NCBI GenBank assembly: GCA_029262055.1
Contig: JAJDAD010000023.1
Span: forward strand, 62,001 to 126,000
Direction: 5' to 3'
DNA from: Candidatus Zhuqueibacterota bacterium
GTDB lineage: Bacteria > Zhuqueibacterota > Zhuqueibacteria > Oceanimicrobiales > Oceanimicrobiaceae
Length of the DNA stretch: 64,000 bases
Shown in pieces: positions 46,670-55,238 of the stretch (position 1 is the first letter of the stretch; each line of letters starts with the position of its first letter). The position numbers were made by a program, and so were the translations under genes. Below the pieces are notes generated by a model. It worked only from the letters and a program-made list of their open reading frames with translations, searched no databases and was not told the DNA's origin.

Positions 46670-47731
46670 TCAATCCTCCGGAAACACGCCAATTTCATTG
46701 CCGTTATGCACAAAACGAAGATCTGTCAACATCGAGATGAGCTCCAAAATCTCGTCAATTGACCTGCTCTTGATGTGTACGGTCAGCCGCTCAGCTGCGG
46801 CTGAAGAATCCGCCAGGACAAATCTGACGTCGTACCAACGTTCGAGCTGATTTAAGATTTCGGACAGAGGCGCGTCCTCGAATGCGACTTCATTCTGCAT
46901 CCAGGCGATCCGGCTGGCGACGTCACCCACTCTGGGAACAGAAGGCCCGGAATCAGGAGTAAGTGTGCTGATCTGATTCTCCGTCAAGACAACCCGTGCT
47001 TCAGCATTCTCCCGGTTGGGCGCGAGCGAAACCTTACCCTCTGCCACGGCTACTGTTACTTTCTCGTCCGACTGCCAGGCACGCACGTTAAACTTCGTTC
47101 CTAGTACCGTTACCACCGCGTGGTTGGCCTGGATAACAAAGGGCTTGTCCGGGTTGCTTGCCACCTCGAAATAGCCTTCGCCGGCCAGAACGACGGTTCG
47201 CAAACTGCCTGAGAACCTTTCGGGATAATGCAGTGTGCTGCCCGCGTCCAGGGCTATGCTGGTGCCGTCATCGAGTGTCACGGTTTGGCGCTGTCCATTT
47301 GGGATGTTCAGAGTTACTTGCTCCGGATCCTGCGACCACGGCATCAGGTGACTGCCGGCCCTTGACAAGAGGAAGCCAACGGAGAGAATAGCCACAAAAA
47401 ACGCTGCATATCGCAGCCAGTTGTAAGTATCCGGCGCCGGAAAGCGACGCCATCCAGATGCAGGACGCACAGCCGTGAGCGTTCTACGTGGCAGCGCCGA
47501 ATCGGCTCCTGAGGCAATTCCGGTTTGCTGCGCCACTTCCTGCCACAGTCGATTCACATCTGAAGGCTCAAACCCGGGCTCAGGCGTCTGCCACACGGCC
47601 TTCATCGACTCCAGAGCCGCTGGATTCGCAGGGTCCGCGTTGAGCCAGACCTCTACTTCCCGTTCCTCTGCTTGCGAGCATTCGCCCGACAAGTAGCGTG
47701 CAAGGAGCTCCGAAATGTTCGAATCATGCAT
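46670..47731 (-). CDS. FecR-family anti-sigma factor
   Basis: 353 residues: cytoplasmic N-terminus binding sigma (LARYLSGECSQAEEREVEVW), a membrane helix (about 105-123), a periplasmic FecR domain (VTLDDGTSIALDAGSTLHY, VLAGEGYFEVASNPDKPF) and a C-terminal DUF4974-like segment (APLSEILNQLERWYDVRFVL). It would hold the ECF sigma factor inactive until a TonB receptor signals. It lies 114 bases downstream of the sigma gene and 3 bases before the receptor. Confidence 0.92.
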   Translation of the reverse strand: MHDSNISELLARYLSGECSQAEEREVEVWLNADPANPAALESMKAVWQTPEPGFEPSDVNRLWQEVAQQTGIASGADSALPRRTLTAVRPASGWRRFPAPDTYNWLRYAAFFVAILSVGFLLSRAGSHLMPWSQDPEQVTLNIPNGQRQTVTLDDGTSIALDAGSTLHYPERFSGSLRTVVLAGEGYFEVASNPDKPFVIQANHAVVTVLGTKFNVRAWQSDEKVTVAVAEGKVSLAPNRENAEARVVLTENQISTLTPDSGPSVPRVGDVASRIAWMQNEVAFEDAPLSEILNQLERWYDVRFVLADSSAAAERLTVHIKSRSIDEILELISMLTDLRFVHNGNEIGVFPED

Positions 47732-47845
47732 GGCGTTTTCTCCGAAAGAATCGCGGTTTCAGTGATAGTATACTGTAGTTGCAAAACACCCCTACAAGCT
47801 ATTGAAGAAAAATGAAAATCGCGCGCCCGAAAGCGTCAAAAGCCG

Positions 47846-48412
47846 CTAGCGCAGATACTGGAGCCGCTTGCGGAGATATCTTAATGCGCGGCCCATTTGG
47901 GTTTCGACTGTTTTGATGGAGATCGCTTTTATCTCTGCAATCTCACGGTAACTGAGTTTGTCAAAACGGTTCATTTGAAAAATAATTCGACGCTTCTCGG
48001 GAAGCTCAGAGATGGCTTGCTGGATAGCGGCTTGGGTCTCTTGCTTCGCCAGTAATTCATCGGGAGTTTCAACACGCGGCTGGCCCTCCTGCAGGTGGAG
48101 TGCGCCACGCTGTTCAACGTCTGCGTGACGAAGGTGCAAAAGAGCATTGTTGCGAACCGAGACATAGAGGTAGGTTTTGATATTACGGGAGGGATCTAAT
48201 TTCGAGCGCCGGGACCAAAGCTCAATGAAGGCCTCCTGGACCATGCTTTCGGCAGTGGCAGTGTCCCGGACATAGCGTCTGGCAAAATTGATCAGCGGCT
48301 GGCAGTAGAGATGGAAGAGCTTCTCAAATGCCGCTTCATCGCCGCCTTGAAGTTTTTGGGCCAATTCACTGATAGCTGAACTGGTCGCGGACTTCTCGTC
48401 ACGCACTTGCAT
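47846..48412 (-). CDS. ECF sigma-70 factor (FecI-like)
   Basis: 188 residues. Region 2 reads NFARRYVRDTATAESMVQEAFIEL in its usual place, with the linker and region 4 (ISELPEKRRIIFQMNRFDKLSYREIAE and ISIKTVETQMGRALRYLRK) giving promoter recognition. No region 1.1 or 3, as in extracytoplasmic-function factors. With FecR and the STN receptor it forms a surface-signalling trio; its own target promoter may be one of the neighbouring gene leaders. Confidence 0.93.
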   Translation of the reverse strand: MQVRDEKSATSSAISELAQKLQGGDEAAFEKLFHLYCQPLINFARRYVRDTATAESMVQEAFIELWSRRSKLDPSRNIKTYLYVSVRNNALLHLRHADVEQRGALHLQEGQPRVETPDELLAKQETQAAIQQAISELPEKRRIIFQMNRFDKLSYREIAEIKAISIKTVETQMGRALRYLRKRLQYLR

Positions 48413-48468
48413 GGATTTACCCTGATAAGGGCTGCTAGCTTACTTCGATATTTCCGGCCGGTTATTCC

Positions 48469-50379
48469 TCATCCGTACGCTTCCAGGAACTGCTCTGAGA
48501 GTTTCATGAAATCGTGTTCGGTAATGATGCCGACCAACCGGTTATCCGCGACCACCGGCAGACAGGATACTCCTTTATCACGCATCAGGGCGATGGCTTC
48601 CAGTGTCGTCGTTTCCGGCGTGACATTCGGAACGTCCTTTTCCATAATCAAAGAAACCGGCAGGAGGGCGGCATCTTCATCTTTCGTCATCTGTTTCTCG
48701 ATGAGGCGGGCAAGAGAACGATAGGTCACCAACCCGACAAGTTTGTGATTGTTGTCCTCAACCGGCAGGTGGCGAATCCGGCGCCAATTCATAACACTGA
48801 CGACCAGATCGACCGTATCCTCCTGATTAACTGTGAATAGATCCGTGGTCATGAACTGTTCAACCCTGAGATAGTATTGTGGTAACTCCGCTTGCCTGGA
48901 GGCCTTTGCCGGCTTCCATTCATGTACGGGTTTGCCGCTCTTTTGTTTTGCAACCATGGCTTCAGTCATAGCCGCAAGACTGGTTGGCACGGCACAAGTC
49001 TTCTTCATAGAAGAAAACGAGTGCAGCATCCACTCGGACCCGGTCTGCCCGGAGTCAACCCTTTGCTTTATAATCCCCAGGAATCGCTGAATATCGCTTT
49101 CCTTGATGGCGGCCTGACGCAGGCCCTCTTCCGCAATGGGCAACAACTCATTGCGAACCAGCGTCGGTGCCGGGACGGTTTTGTGATTGACCCAGGAAAA
49201 CTGGGCCCGCAGGCCGCGGCGGGCAGCAGCATAGAAATTTGCCTTCACGTCATCAAAGTCGAGGATTTTGGTGATGTCGTCAAAAGTGGCCGCCATGCCC
49301 TTAATCAGGCCAAACCAGAAGGCGGCATTCGCAACCTCATCGATTACACTCGGGCCGGACGGGAACAGCCTGTTTTCGATCCTCAGGTGTGGCTTGCCGT
49401 CGGTTATGCCATAACATGGGCGGGTCCAACGATAAATGGTACCGTTGTGCAGCTGCAGGGCCTTGAGTTTCGGGACCTCTCCGTCCGCCAGTTTCTGCAT
49501 CGCATCCTCATCTATCTCTGCGCCAAGCAGAATCCGAAAGCGTGCGATCTCCTCCTTAAAAATCTCCAGCACCGATTCCCTAATCCAGCTATTCCCGAAG
49601 TGGACGCGCGGCTGCGTCTGGCGAACATGCCGTGGCGTACCTCTGGTATCAACCGACTGCTGAAAAACTGCTATTCGGGTCTCATTCCAAAGACGGCGGC
49701 CAAACAGCAAGGGCGAATTGACGGCACTGGCCAGCACCGGGCCGGCGACGGCCTGGGCAATATTGTAATACCTGGCAAAATCCTCAGCGCTGACCTGGAA
49801 GTGGATCTGGAAGCTCGTATTGCAGGACTCGAGCATTACGGAATCATGCCGGATGTAGAGCTCATCTATTCCGCGTAGAAACAAGTCATAGTCCCGGCCG
49901 CGCAATTGGTTCATCGCCTCATTGAGGGCACGATAACGCGGCTTCGGCGTCATGTTGTCGAGTCCGAGATGACTCTTCCGCAACGTAGGTAAAATGCCGG
50001 TGAGAATAATGTGGGCGTCATGCCTGGCGGCAGCGGTCCCGGCTTTTGCAATAAACTTCTTAAGCTGCTTCTGCAAAGCAGAAAGACAATTCCCCGTAAA
50101 GGCGAGTGGGTCGAGGTTGAACTCCATGTTGAAGCTGGCGAGTTCTGTCGTAAAGTGCGGATCGTCGATCTCTTTGAGAATTTCAAGAGAACGCGGGAGG
50201 GGGGCAAAGTGCCGGTCGACAATGAAAAGCTCTTGCTCCGCGCCGATGCGGCTGACGCCGGACTCGATCAGGCCCGTTTCGTGCATCTTTTCAAGGGCGC
50301 GGATGTCGCTCAGGAGCGCCTTCTCAAACAGACGAAGCTGGGCGGCACTGGAGCCGTTCCGGACTTTTTGCTGTCCCAT
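48469..50379 (-). CDS. Glutamate-cysteine ligase family protein fused to two CBS domains
   Basis: 636 residues. Residues about 35-460 look like the GCS2/YbdK-type carboxylate-amine ligase family (SRIGAEQELFIVD, ASFNMEFNLDPL, SCNTSFQIHFQV, RIENRLFPSGPS). Residues about 495-630 hold a CBS pair (MTTDLFTVNQEDTVDLVVSV and MEKDVPNVTPETTTLEAIAL), which usually senses adenosyl ligands. The family ligates amino acids with ATP; gamma-glutamylcysteine synthesis is possible but unproven. Its start is 15 bases after the napB stop, so it appears to be the last gene of the nitrate operon, an unusual place for it. Confidence 0.82.
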   Translation of the reverse strand: MGQQKVRNGSSAAQLRLFEKALLSDIRALEKMHETGLIESGVSRIGAEQELFIVDRHFAPLPRSLEILKEIDDPHFTTELASFNMEFNLDPLAFTGNCLSALQKQLKKFIAKAGTAAARHDAHIILTGILPTLRKSHLGLDNMTPKPRYRALNEAMNQLRGRDYDLFLRGIDELYIRHDSVMLESCNTSFQIHFQVSAEDFARYYNIAQAVAGPVLASAVNSPLLFGRRLWNETRIAVFQQSVDTRGTPRHVRQTQPRVHFGNSWIRESVLEIFKEEIARFRILLGAEIDEDAMQKLADGEVPKLKALQLHNGTIYRWTRPCYGITDGKPHLRIENRLFPSGPSVIDEVANAAFWFGLIKGMAATFDDITKILDFDDVKANFYAAARRGLRAQFSWVNHKTVPAPTLVRNELLPIAEEGLRQAAIKESDIQRFLGIIKQRVDSGQTGSEWMLHSFSSMKKTCAVPTSLAAMTEAMVAKQKSGKPVHEWKPAKASRQAELPQYYLRVEQFMTTDLFTVNQEDTVDLVVSVMNWRRIRHLPVEDNNHKLVGLVTYRSLARLIEKQMTKDEDAALLPVSLIMEKDVPNVTPETTTLEAIALMRDKGVSCLPVVADNRLVGIITEHDFMKLSEQFLEAYG

Positions 50380-50394
50380 CAGGGGCGGCCATTC

Positions 50395-50931
50395 CTAGTT
50401 GAAGGCGTCTTCCACTTCCGTGTTTTCCTTAAAGAGCGCAACCTCCTGGTCTTGCTCAATGTGACACTGCGTGCAGTTGAGTCTGTCCGGATGCGTGGTT
50501 TGGACTATCTCCGTACGGCTGGAGTCGTTATGGCACGCAGCACAATTCTCTCGCATAAACACCCGGTGCGGAAGCAGTGGCGGTCCGCTCGGCTGGATCT
50601 GCTTAAGCGAGGGTGTTTCCTGCGGGCCCACAAAACTGTTTTCTTGAAATAGAGGAATCTCTTCCGGCGCACGGACATGGCATTGCTCACAAGTCAACAG
50701 TTGCGGGTGTGGCGTGGCCGGCGCACGGTAGCCCTGCACAACCAGTCCCTCTTTGTGACAATCAAGGCAGTCCCGATTAAGGACTTTGTGTGGAATCAGC
50801 GGAGGTGCGTACGCATAATAACGCAGCTCCGCCCTGGCGTACTTTCCGTACAATTGTTCGTCATTAGCGCTGCCACAGGCGATAAAAAGCCCAACGCAAC
50901 AAATGCAACTGCCGAGAATTAGTCGGTTCAT
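50395..50931 (-). CDS. Tetraheme NapB-like cytochrome c lipoprotein
   Basis: 178 residues with a lipobox (LFIAC, Cys19). Four CxxCH motifs: CLDCH (55), CEQCH (81), CAACH (130) and CTQCH (153). Two similar halves each read PPLxPHxV, CxxCH, HPxxL, CxQCH, then LFxEN, which is the NapB diheme unit duplicated. Normal NapB carries two hemes, so this is a doubled form. It would pass electrons to NapA, encoded 57 bases upstream. Confidence 0.85.
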   Translation of the reverse strand: MNRLILGSCICCVGLFIACGSANDEQLYGKYARAELRYYAYAPPLIPHKVLNRDCLDCHKEGLVVQGYRAPATPHPQLLTCEQCHVRAPEEIPLFQENSFVGPQETPSLKQIQPSGPPLLPHRVFMRENCAACHNDSSRTEIVQTTHPDRLNCTQCHIEQDQEVALFKENTEVEDAFN

Positions 50932-50988
50932 AGCTTAAATCTCAGTTATAGGAAATCTGTATTTGCGACGTATGCCAAACAACGTCGT

Positions 50989-53331
50989 TTAGCTGGCATG
51001 CAGCTTCTCGATTGTCACGGCGCACTTTTTATAATCGGGTTCTTTTGAAATCGGGCAATAAGAATCGAGCGTCACCTCGTTGATGAGTTTGCCCTCATCG
51101 AAGAACGGCACAAAAACGGATCCACGCCGCGGTTTGCCTCTCCCATCCAGCACGACCTTCAGTTCGATCGAGCCGCGCCGCGATTTGACCGCCACTTTCT
51201 CGCCATTTTGAACTCCGCGCTCGGCGGCATCCTTGACATTCATCTCGACATACGCCTCCGGGACAGCCCGGTGCAGATGGGGCACGCGGCGGGTCATGCT
51301 GCCGGTGTGCCAATGTTCCAGAACCCGGCCGGTGCACAGCCAGAACGGATACTCCTTATCAGGCGTTTCAGCCGCGGGCTCGTAAGGCCGCGCCCAAATC
51401 ACCGCCCGGCCGCCGGTTTTTTTGTTCGAGTAAAACTCTATCTCCTGCCCTTTTGAAACGTAGGGGTCATAGCGCGAAGTATAGCGATAGGGCGTCTCCC
51501 GGCCATTGATGACAGGCCAGCGTTTGCCGCGCGCTTCCACATATTCTTCATAGGCGCCTAAATCGTGACCCGTGCCCAGGGTAAATCGCCGGTATTCTTC
51601 GAACAGCTCTTTCTCGTAAGTGTCTTCGCCGTAGTTGAAGAACTCACCGTAGCCCATTCGCTTTGCGACTTCCAGGGTCTGCCAGACATCGGGCTTCGCA
51701 TCCCCGGGCGGGTTGACCATTTGGAACCACTGCTGCGTCCGACGTTCGGTATTTCCGAACATACCCTCACGCTCTACCCACATCGCGGAGGGCAAGATAA
51801 CATCAGCCACCTCGCTCGTCGGTGTTGGGTACACTTCGGAAACCACCAGAAAACGCCCGTCTTTCTGCGCGCCTTCCCGGTAGCGGATCAGGTTGGGCAT
51901 ACTGACCATCGGGTTGGTGGTCTGCGTCCAGAGCACCTTGATATCCCCGCGGTCAAAAGCCCGAAACATCTCGACCGTATTGTAGCCCGGCTTCGGGTCA
52001 ATATTCGTAACCGGTACGCCCCAAATATCGGCCGCGTTTTGCCGGTGGGCCGGATTCATGACCACCTTGTCGGCCGGCAGCCGGTGCGCCAGAGTCCCAA
52101 CTTCCCGGACGGTGCCGCAGGCGCTGGGCTGGCCGGTCAGGGACAGCGGATTGTTGCCGGGCTTGCAGATTTTTCCGGTCAGCAGGTGTAAGTTATAAAC
52201 CAGGTTGTTTATCCAGGTCCCACGGCTGTGCTGGTTCATTCCCATGCACCAGAGAGAGACCACTTTGGTGAACTTGTCGGCATAAACTTCCGCAAGCTGC
52301 CTGATCTTGCCCGCTGGGATTCCCGAAATCTTCTCGACGTAGTCCGGCGTGTATTTCTGAACGTAGTTTTTGTATTGTGCGAAGGTCATCGCTTGCGGCG
52401 CGTCTTTGAACTTGAAGTTATCCTCAAGGCCGTACCCGATGTTCTCCTTGCCGCTCCTGAACACAGTATGTTCGTTGATGAACTTTTTGTCGTACCGGCC
52501 GGTGTTGACAATGATCCTGGCAATGGCGTTCGCGATGGCCAAGTCAGACTGCGGCTCCATTGACAGGTGCATGTCGGCCCACTCGGTGGTCGGGGTGCGA
52601 CGCGTCGCCAGATCCACGATTTGAACCCAGGAAGCGGTGCGTCGGCGTTCCAGGATGCGGGAGAACAGGACGGGGTGCATCTCTGCCATGTTGTTGCCCC
52701 AAAGGACGAAAGCGTCAGCTTTCTCAAAATCGTCGTAGCAGCCCATCGGTTCATCGGCACCGAAGGTCGTGATGAAACCGGTGACCGCACTGGCCATGCA
52801 GAGCCGTGCGTTGGCCTCGACATTATTGGAGCCCATGCAGCCTTTGAACCACTTCAGAGCAGCATATCCATCCGAAACGGTCCATTGCCCCGAACCGTAC
52901 ATTGCGACAGACCGGGGGCCGTGTGTAGTCAACGCTTCTGTGTACTTGCCCGCGATCAGATCGAGAGCGTCGTCCCAACTTGCTTCTTTCATTCCGCCAT
53001 TGCCACGGATCTGCGGCTTGGTCAAACGGTCCTCACCGTAAAGAATGCCGGGCAGGCTGTACCCTTTTATGCACAGCAAACCTTTGTTGACCGGATTTAA
53101 CTCATCACCTGCTACTGCAGCTATCTTGCCATTTTTGACGCCGACCATCACGCCGCAGCCGGTGCCACAGAAACGGCAGGGGGCTTTATCCCAGGTCAGA
53201 GTTGGATCAAGCGGCACGCCTTCCGCGGAACCAGTGGCGTCGTTGCCACAACCGCTCAGCCCGATCGGAAGTGAAGCAAAGGCCGCAGAGGCAGCGCAAT
53301 GTTTAACAAAATCTCGTCTTGACAGCGTCAT
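50989..53331 (-). CDS. napA: Periplasmic nitrate reductase catalytic subunit
   Basis: 780 residues, a bis-MGD molybdenum enzyme reducing nitrate to nitrite. A Tat signal (SRRDFVK, 4-10) leads to a lipobox-like LSGC (Cys28), suggesting a Tat-exported lipoprotein. The 4Fe-4S cysteines are C52, C55, C59 and C87. Cys178 in NARLCMASAVTG is at the Mo-Cys position, which separates Nap from respiratory Nar (Asp) and formate dehydrogenases (Sec/Cys). GADEPMGCYDDFEKAD and the C-terminal GSMTRRVPHLHRAVP fit NapA. It follows NapD and a small ORF and uses the ribosome-binding site CAGGAGG. Confidence 0.92.
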   Translation of the reverse strand: MTLSRRDFVKHCAASAAFASLPIGLSGCGNDATGSAEGVPLDPTLTWDKAPCRFCGTGCGVMVGVKNGKIAAVAGDELNPVNKGLLCIKGYSLPGILYGEDRLTKPQIRGNGGMKEASWDDALDLIAGKYTEALTTHGPRSVAMYGSGQWTVSDGYAALKWFKGCMGSNNVEANARLCMASAVTGFITTFGADEPMGCYDDFEKADAFVLWGNNMAEMHPVLFSRILERRRTASWVQIVDLATRRTPTTEWADMHLSMEPQSDLAIANAIARIIVNTGRYDKKFINEHTVFRSGKENIGYGLEDNFKFKDAPQAMTFAQYKNYVQKYTPDYVEKISGIPAGKIRQLAEVYADKFTKVVSLWCMGMNQHSRGTWINNLVYNLHLLTGKICKPGNNPLSLTGQPSACGTVREVGTLAHRLPADKVVMNPAHRQNAADIWGVPVTNIDPKPGYNTVEMFRAFDRGDIKVLWTQTTNPMVSMPNLIRYREGAQKDGRFLVVSEVYPTPTSEVADVILPSAMWVEREGMFGNTERRTQQWFQMVNPPGDAKPDVWQTLEVAKRMGYGEFFNYGEDTYEKELFEEYRRFTLGTGHDLGAYEEYVEARGKRWPVINGRETPYRYTSRYDPYVSKGQEIEFYSNKKTGGRAVIWARPYEPAAETPDKEYPFWLCTGRVLEHWHTGSMTRRVPHLHRAVPEAYVEMNVKDAAERGVQNGEKVAVKSRRGSIELKVVLDGRGKPRRGSVFVPFFDEGKLINEVTLDSYCPISKEPDYKKCAVTIEKLHAS

Positions 53332-53453
53332 ATATCCTCCTGAAACTGCTTATGAAGTGCAATCCATTTCTTCGCTTCCGTCTTGGTATTTTGAACACCT
53401 TGCCGAGTCGGCATGTTGCTATCAACACGCGCAGAAACAGATTCACTACTCAT
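53328..53453 (-). CDS. 41-residue ORF coupled between napD and napA
   Basis: ATG 53451-53453 overlaps the napD stop by 8 bases and its TGA overlaps the napA ATG by 4. The peptide is MSSESVSARVD then KTEAKKWIALHKQFQEDI: polar with an amphipathic C-terminal half, no signal or metal motif. Such tight overlaps on both sides favour a real translated gene, though the napA ribosome-binding site lies within it and could explain the spacing. No family recognised. Confidence 0.4.
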   Translation of the reverse strand: MSSESVSARVDSNMPTRQGVQNTKTEAKKWIALHKQFQEDI

Positions 53454-53670
53454 GGCTATAGTATGCAACATTGGCACTCTCAATGCCATCCTCATTTGCG
53501 ATTTGCTCAAAGACTTTCTTCATTTCGTCGTCTGTTGTCGCCTCGAGGACCACCACCAGACAATTTTCTACTGGCGGGTGGACGTCGGCTCCAAATTTCT
53601 CTTTGAGCATGGTCCTTACAGCACCGATCTTGCCCTGTTCTACTGACAAAGTCAAACTTGAGATCGGCAA
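53446..53670 (-). CDS. napD: NapD, Tat-signal chaperone for NapA
   Basis: 74 residues from TTG 53668-53670, which gives the family-typical start PISSLTLSV; GAGAGGAG lies just upstream with good spacing, whereas a GTG two codons earlier would sit on it. Ferredoxin-like fold pattern with VVVLEATTDDEMKKVFEQI. NapD binds the Tat signal of NapA and guides its maturation in the cytoplasm. It follows the octaheme cytochrome by 36 bases. Confidence 0.83.
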   Translation of the reverse strand: MPISSLTLSVEQGKIGAVRTMLKEKFGADVHPPVENCLVVVLEATTDDEMKKVFEQIANEDGIESANVAYYSHE

Positions 53671-53706
53671 ATGCACTCCTCTCTCAGATGTCTTCGCTGA
53701 ATGTCC

Positions 53707-55206
53707 TTAATCACCGGCATACCGTTTGTCAAACTCGGCCTTAGCCTTGTCACGAGCGGCCTTTTCTTCAGGACTCATTCTACCGAGATACCACTTGTGC
53801 ATCTCTGAACTCAAGGTCTCATCCAGCAGAGCTTGCACCCGGGCAGCGCCGCCTGCATTACCATGCGCCCTAGCCTCACTGATCAAGTGTTTGACCTCCG
53901 GAACAAACTCGACATAAAAACGCTCCGCTACTTCGTACATCCCGTGCCATTGCGTGTAATCCGGCCCCATCATGGAAGCACCCATACGGGCCCGCCGGCC
54001 TTCATGGTGCCAGAGGTAAAAATAGATCCACTCGATCTCGTCATCAAAAGCGACATCGGCGGTGATCATTCCCTCAGCCTTGAGCTTCTTCATGATCGCG
54101 GTCGTTGGGATGCCGTACTTATCATTATACAGGTTCACAACGTCGTCGTATTGCTTGTAAAAGCTCTGGACGTATTGCTTGGTGTGGCACTGGAAGCAGA
54201 CATCCTGCATATTTTGCCGGCGCTCCTCCCAGGGCATGGTTTCCCTCCCTGCTTTGATGTCAGGCGCATCGACCTTCTCCGAAATGGGGGGCCGCAGCGT
54301 CCAACTGATCCTCTCACCGACGTCGTGGGTTACGGGCTGGTTGGGCGTGGCACTCATGTGGCAGGTGGCACAAGTCGGCGCCGAGATATAGTCCTTGCCA
54401 ACGATCCACGGTTTGGCATCCAGGTTCATTTCATCCTTGTGGGCAATGAAATTAATACCGTGCTTGGACTCACGATAAATCTCGTACTGTGGATGGTCGG
54501 GACCCAAATGACATTTACCGCAATCATCCGGCTCGCGAGCTTGCGCAACGGAAAAATAGTGCCGGTTGTGGCAAGCCGCGCATGACCCCAGGCTTCCGTC
54601 CGGATTCAACCGGCCGATGCCGGTATTGGGCCAGGTCTCAGGATCGATCATAACGATGCCGTTGCGGTCTTTCATGACATTGCCGTCTTCGTCCCGAACA
54701 AACTCCACAATCGAGCCGTGGCATTGTTTGCAGCCACTGGTCGCAACCGCGTTGCCGTGCATCATGGTGCTGCCCTCGACTACTTCCGCCAGGACATTGT
54801 CCAGCGAGCCGAGTATTTTCCCGGCCTGAGCATGATGGCTTCTCTGGAATTCAGCAAACTCCTGTTTGTGGCAGCGGGAACAGTCTTTGGGCGATACGAT
54901 GGTCGCAATCGTCGACTGATAATGCGAAAACGCATCGATATCATCTTCGTCGGCGCCATGGCACTCGATGCAACCGACGCCCTTGATCGCGTGTTCGCTC
55001 TCCTTCCATTGGGCGACGGCAGTGCTGGCGTTGCTTTGCTGCGAGTGGCACTCCACACATTTTTTATTTCCATCTGAAATAGCGATTGCGGGCTTTGAGC
55101 CGGGTATGTGTCTTTTCCCCTCAATGTAGCCAACGATCAGCAACGCCGCCAAGAGAAAAAAACTCAAGACCGCAATTATTGTTCTTTTTGTCTCCAATGA
55201 AAGCAT
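53707..55206 (-). CDS. Octaheme cytochrome c of the hydroxylamine oxidoreductase family
   Basis: 499 residues, an N-terminal membrane anchor (about 9-28) and eight CxxCH sites (CVECH, CIECH, CSRCH, CKQCH, CAACH, CGKCH, CATCH, CFQCH). After the last heme come long helices with YFYLWHHEGRRARMGASMM and GPDYTQWHGMYEVAERFY, as in HAO-type proteins. The family includes hydroxylamine oxidisers and, in some nitrate respirers (epsilon-Hao), nitrite reducers. Located between cytochrome b and NapD, it may carry electrons from the quinol oxidising module or reduce nitrite itself. Confidence 0.85.
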   Translation of the reverse strand: MLSLETKRTIIAVLSFFLLAALLIVGYIEGKRHIPGSKPAIAISDGNKKCVECHSQQSNASTAVAQWKESEHAIKGVGCIECHGADEDDIDAFSHYQSTIATIVSPKDCSRCHKQEFAEFQRSHHAQAGKILGSLDNVLAEVVEGSTMMHGNAVATSGCKQCHGSIVEFVRDEDGNVMKDRNGIVMIDPETWPNTGIGRLNPDGSLGSCAACHNRHYFSVAQAREPDDCGKCHLGPDHPQYEIYRESKHGINFIAHKDEMNLDAKPWIVGKDYISAPTCATCHMSATPNQPVTHDVGERISWTLRPPISEKVDAPDIKAGRETMPWEERRQNMQDVCFQCHTKQYVQSFYKQYDDVVNLYNDKYGIPTTAIMKKLKAEGMITADVAFDDEIEWIYFYLWHHEGRRARMGASMMGPDYTQWHGMYEVAERFYVEFVPEVKHLISEARAHGNAGGAARVQALLDETLSSEMHKWYLGRMSPEEKAARDKAKAEFDKRYAGD

Positions 55207-55238
55207 GTCTCCTCCATAATCAAATTACCAGATTCCAA

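Noticed and set aside
53328-53510. 60-codon version of the ORF between napD and napA
   Set aside because: It would overlap napD by more than 60 bases; the 41-codon form starting at 53453 fits the coupling pattern better.
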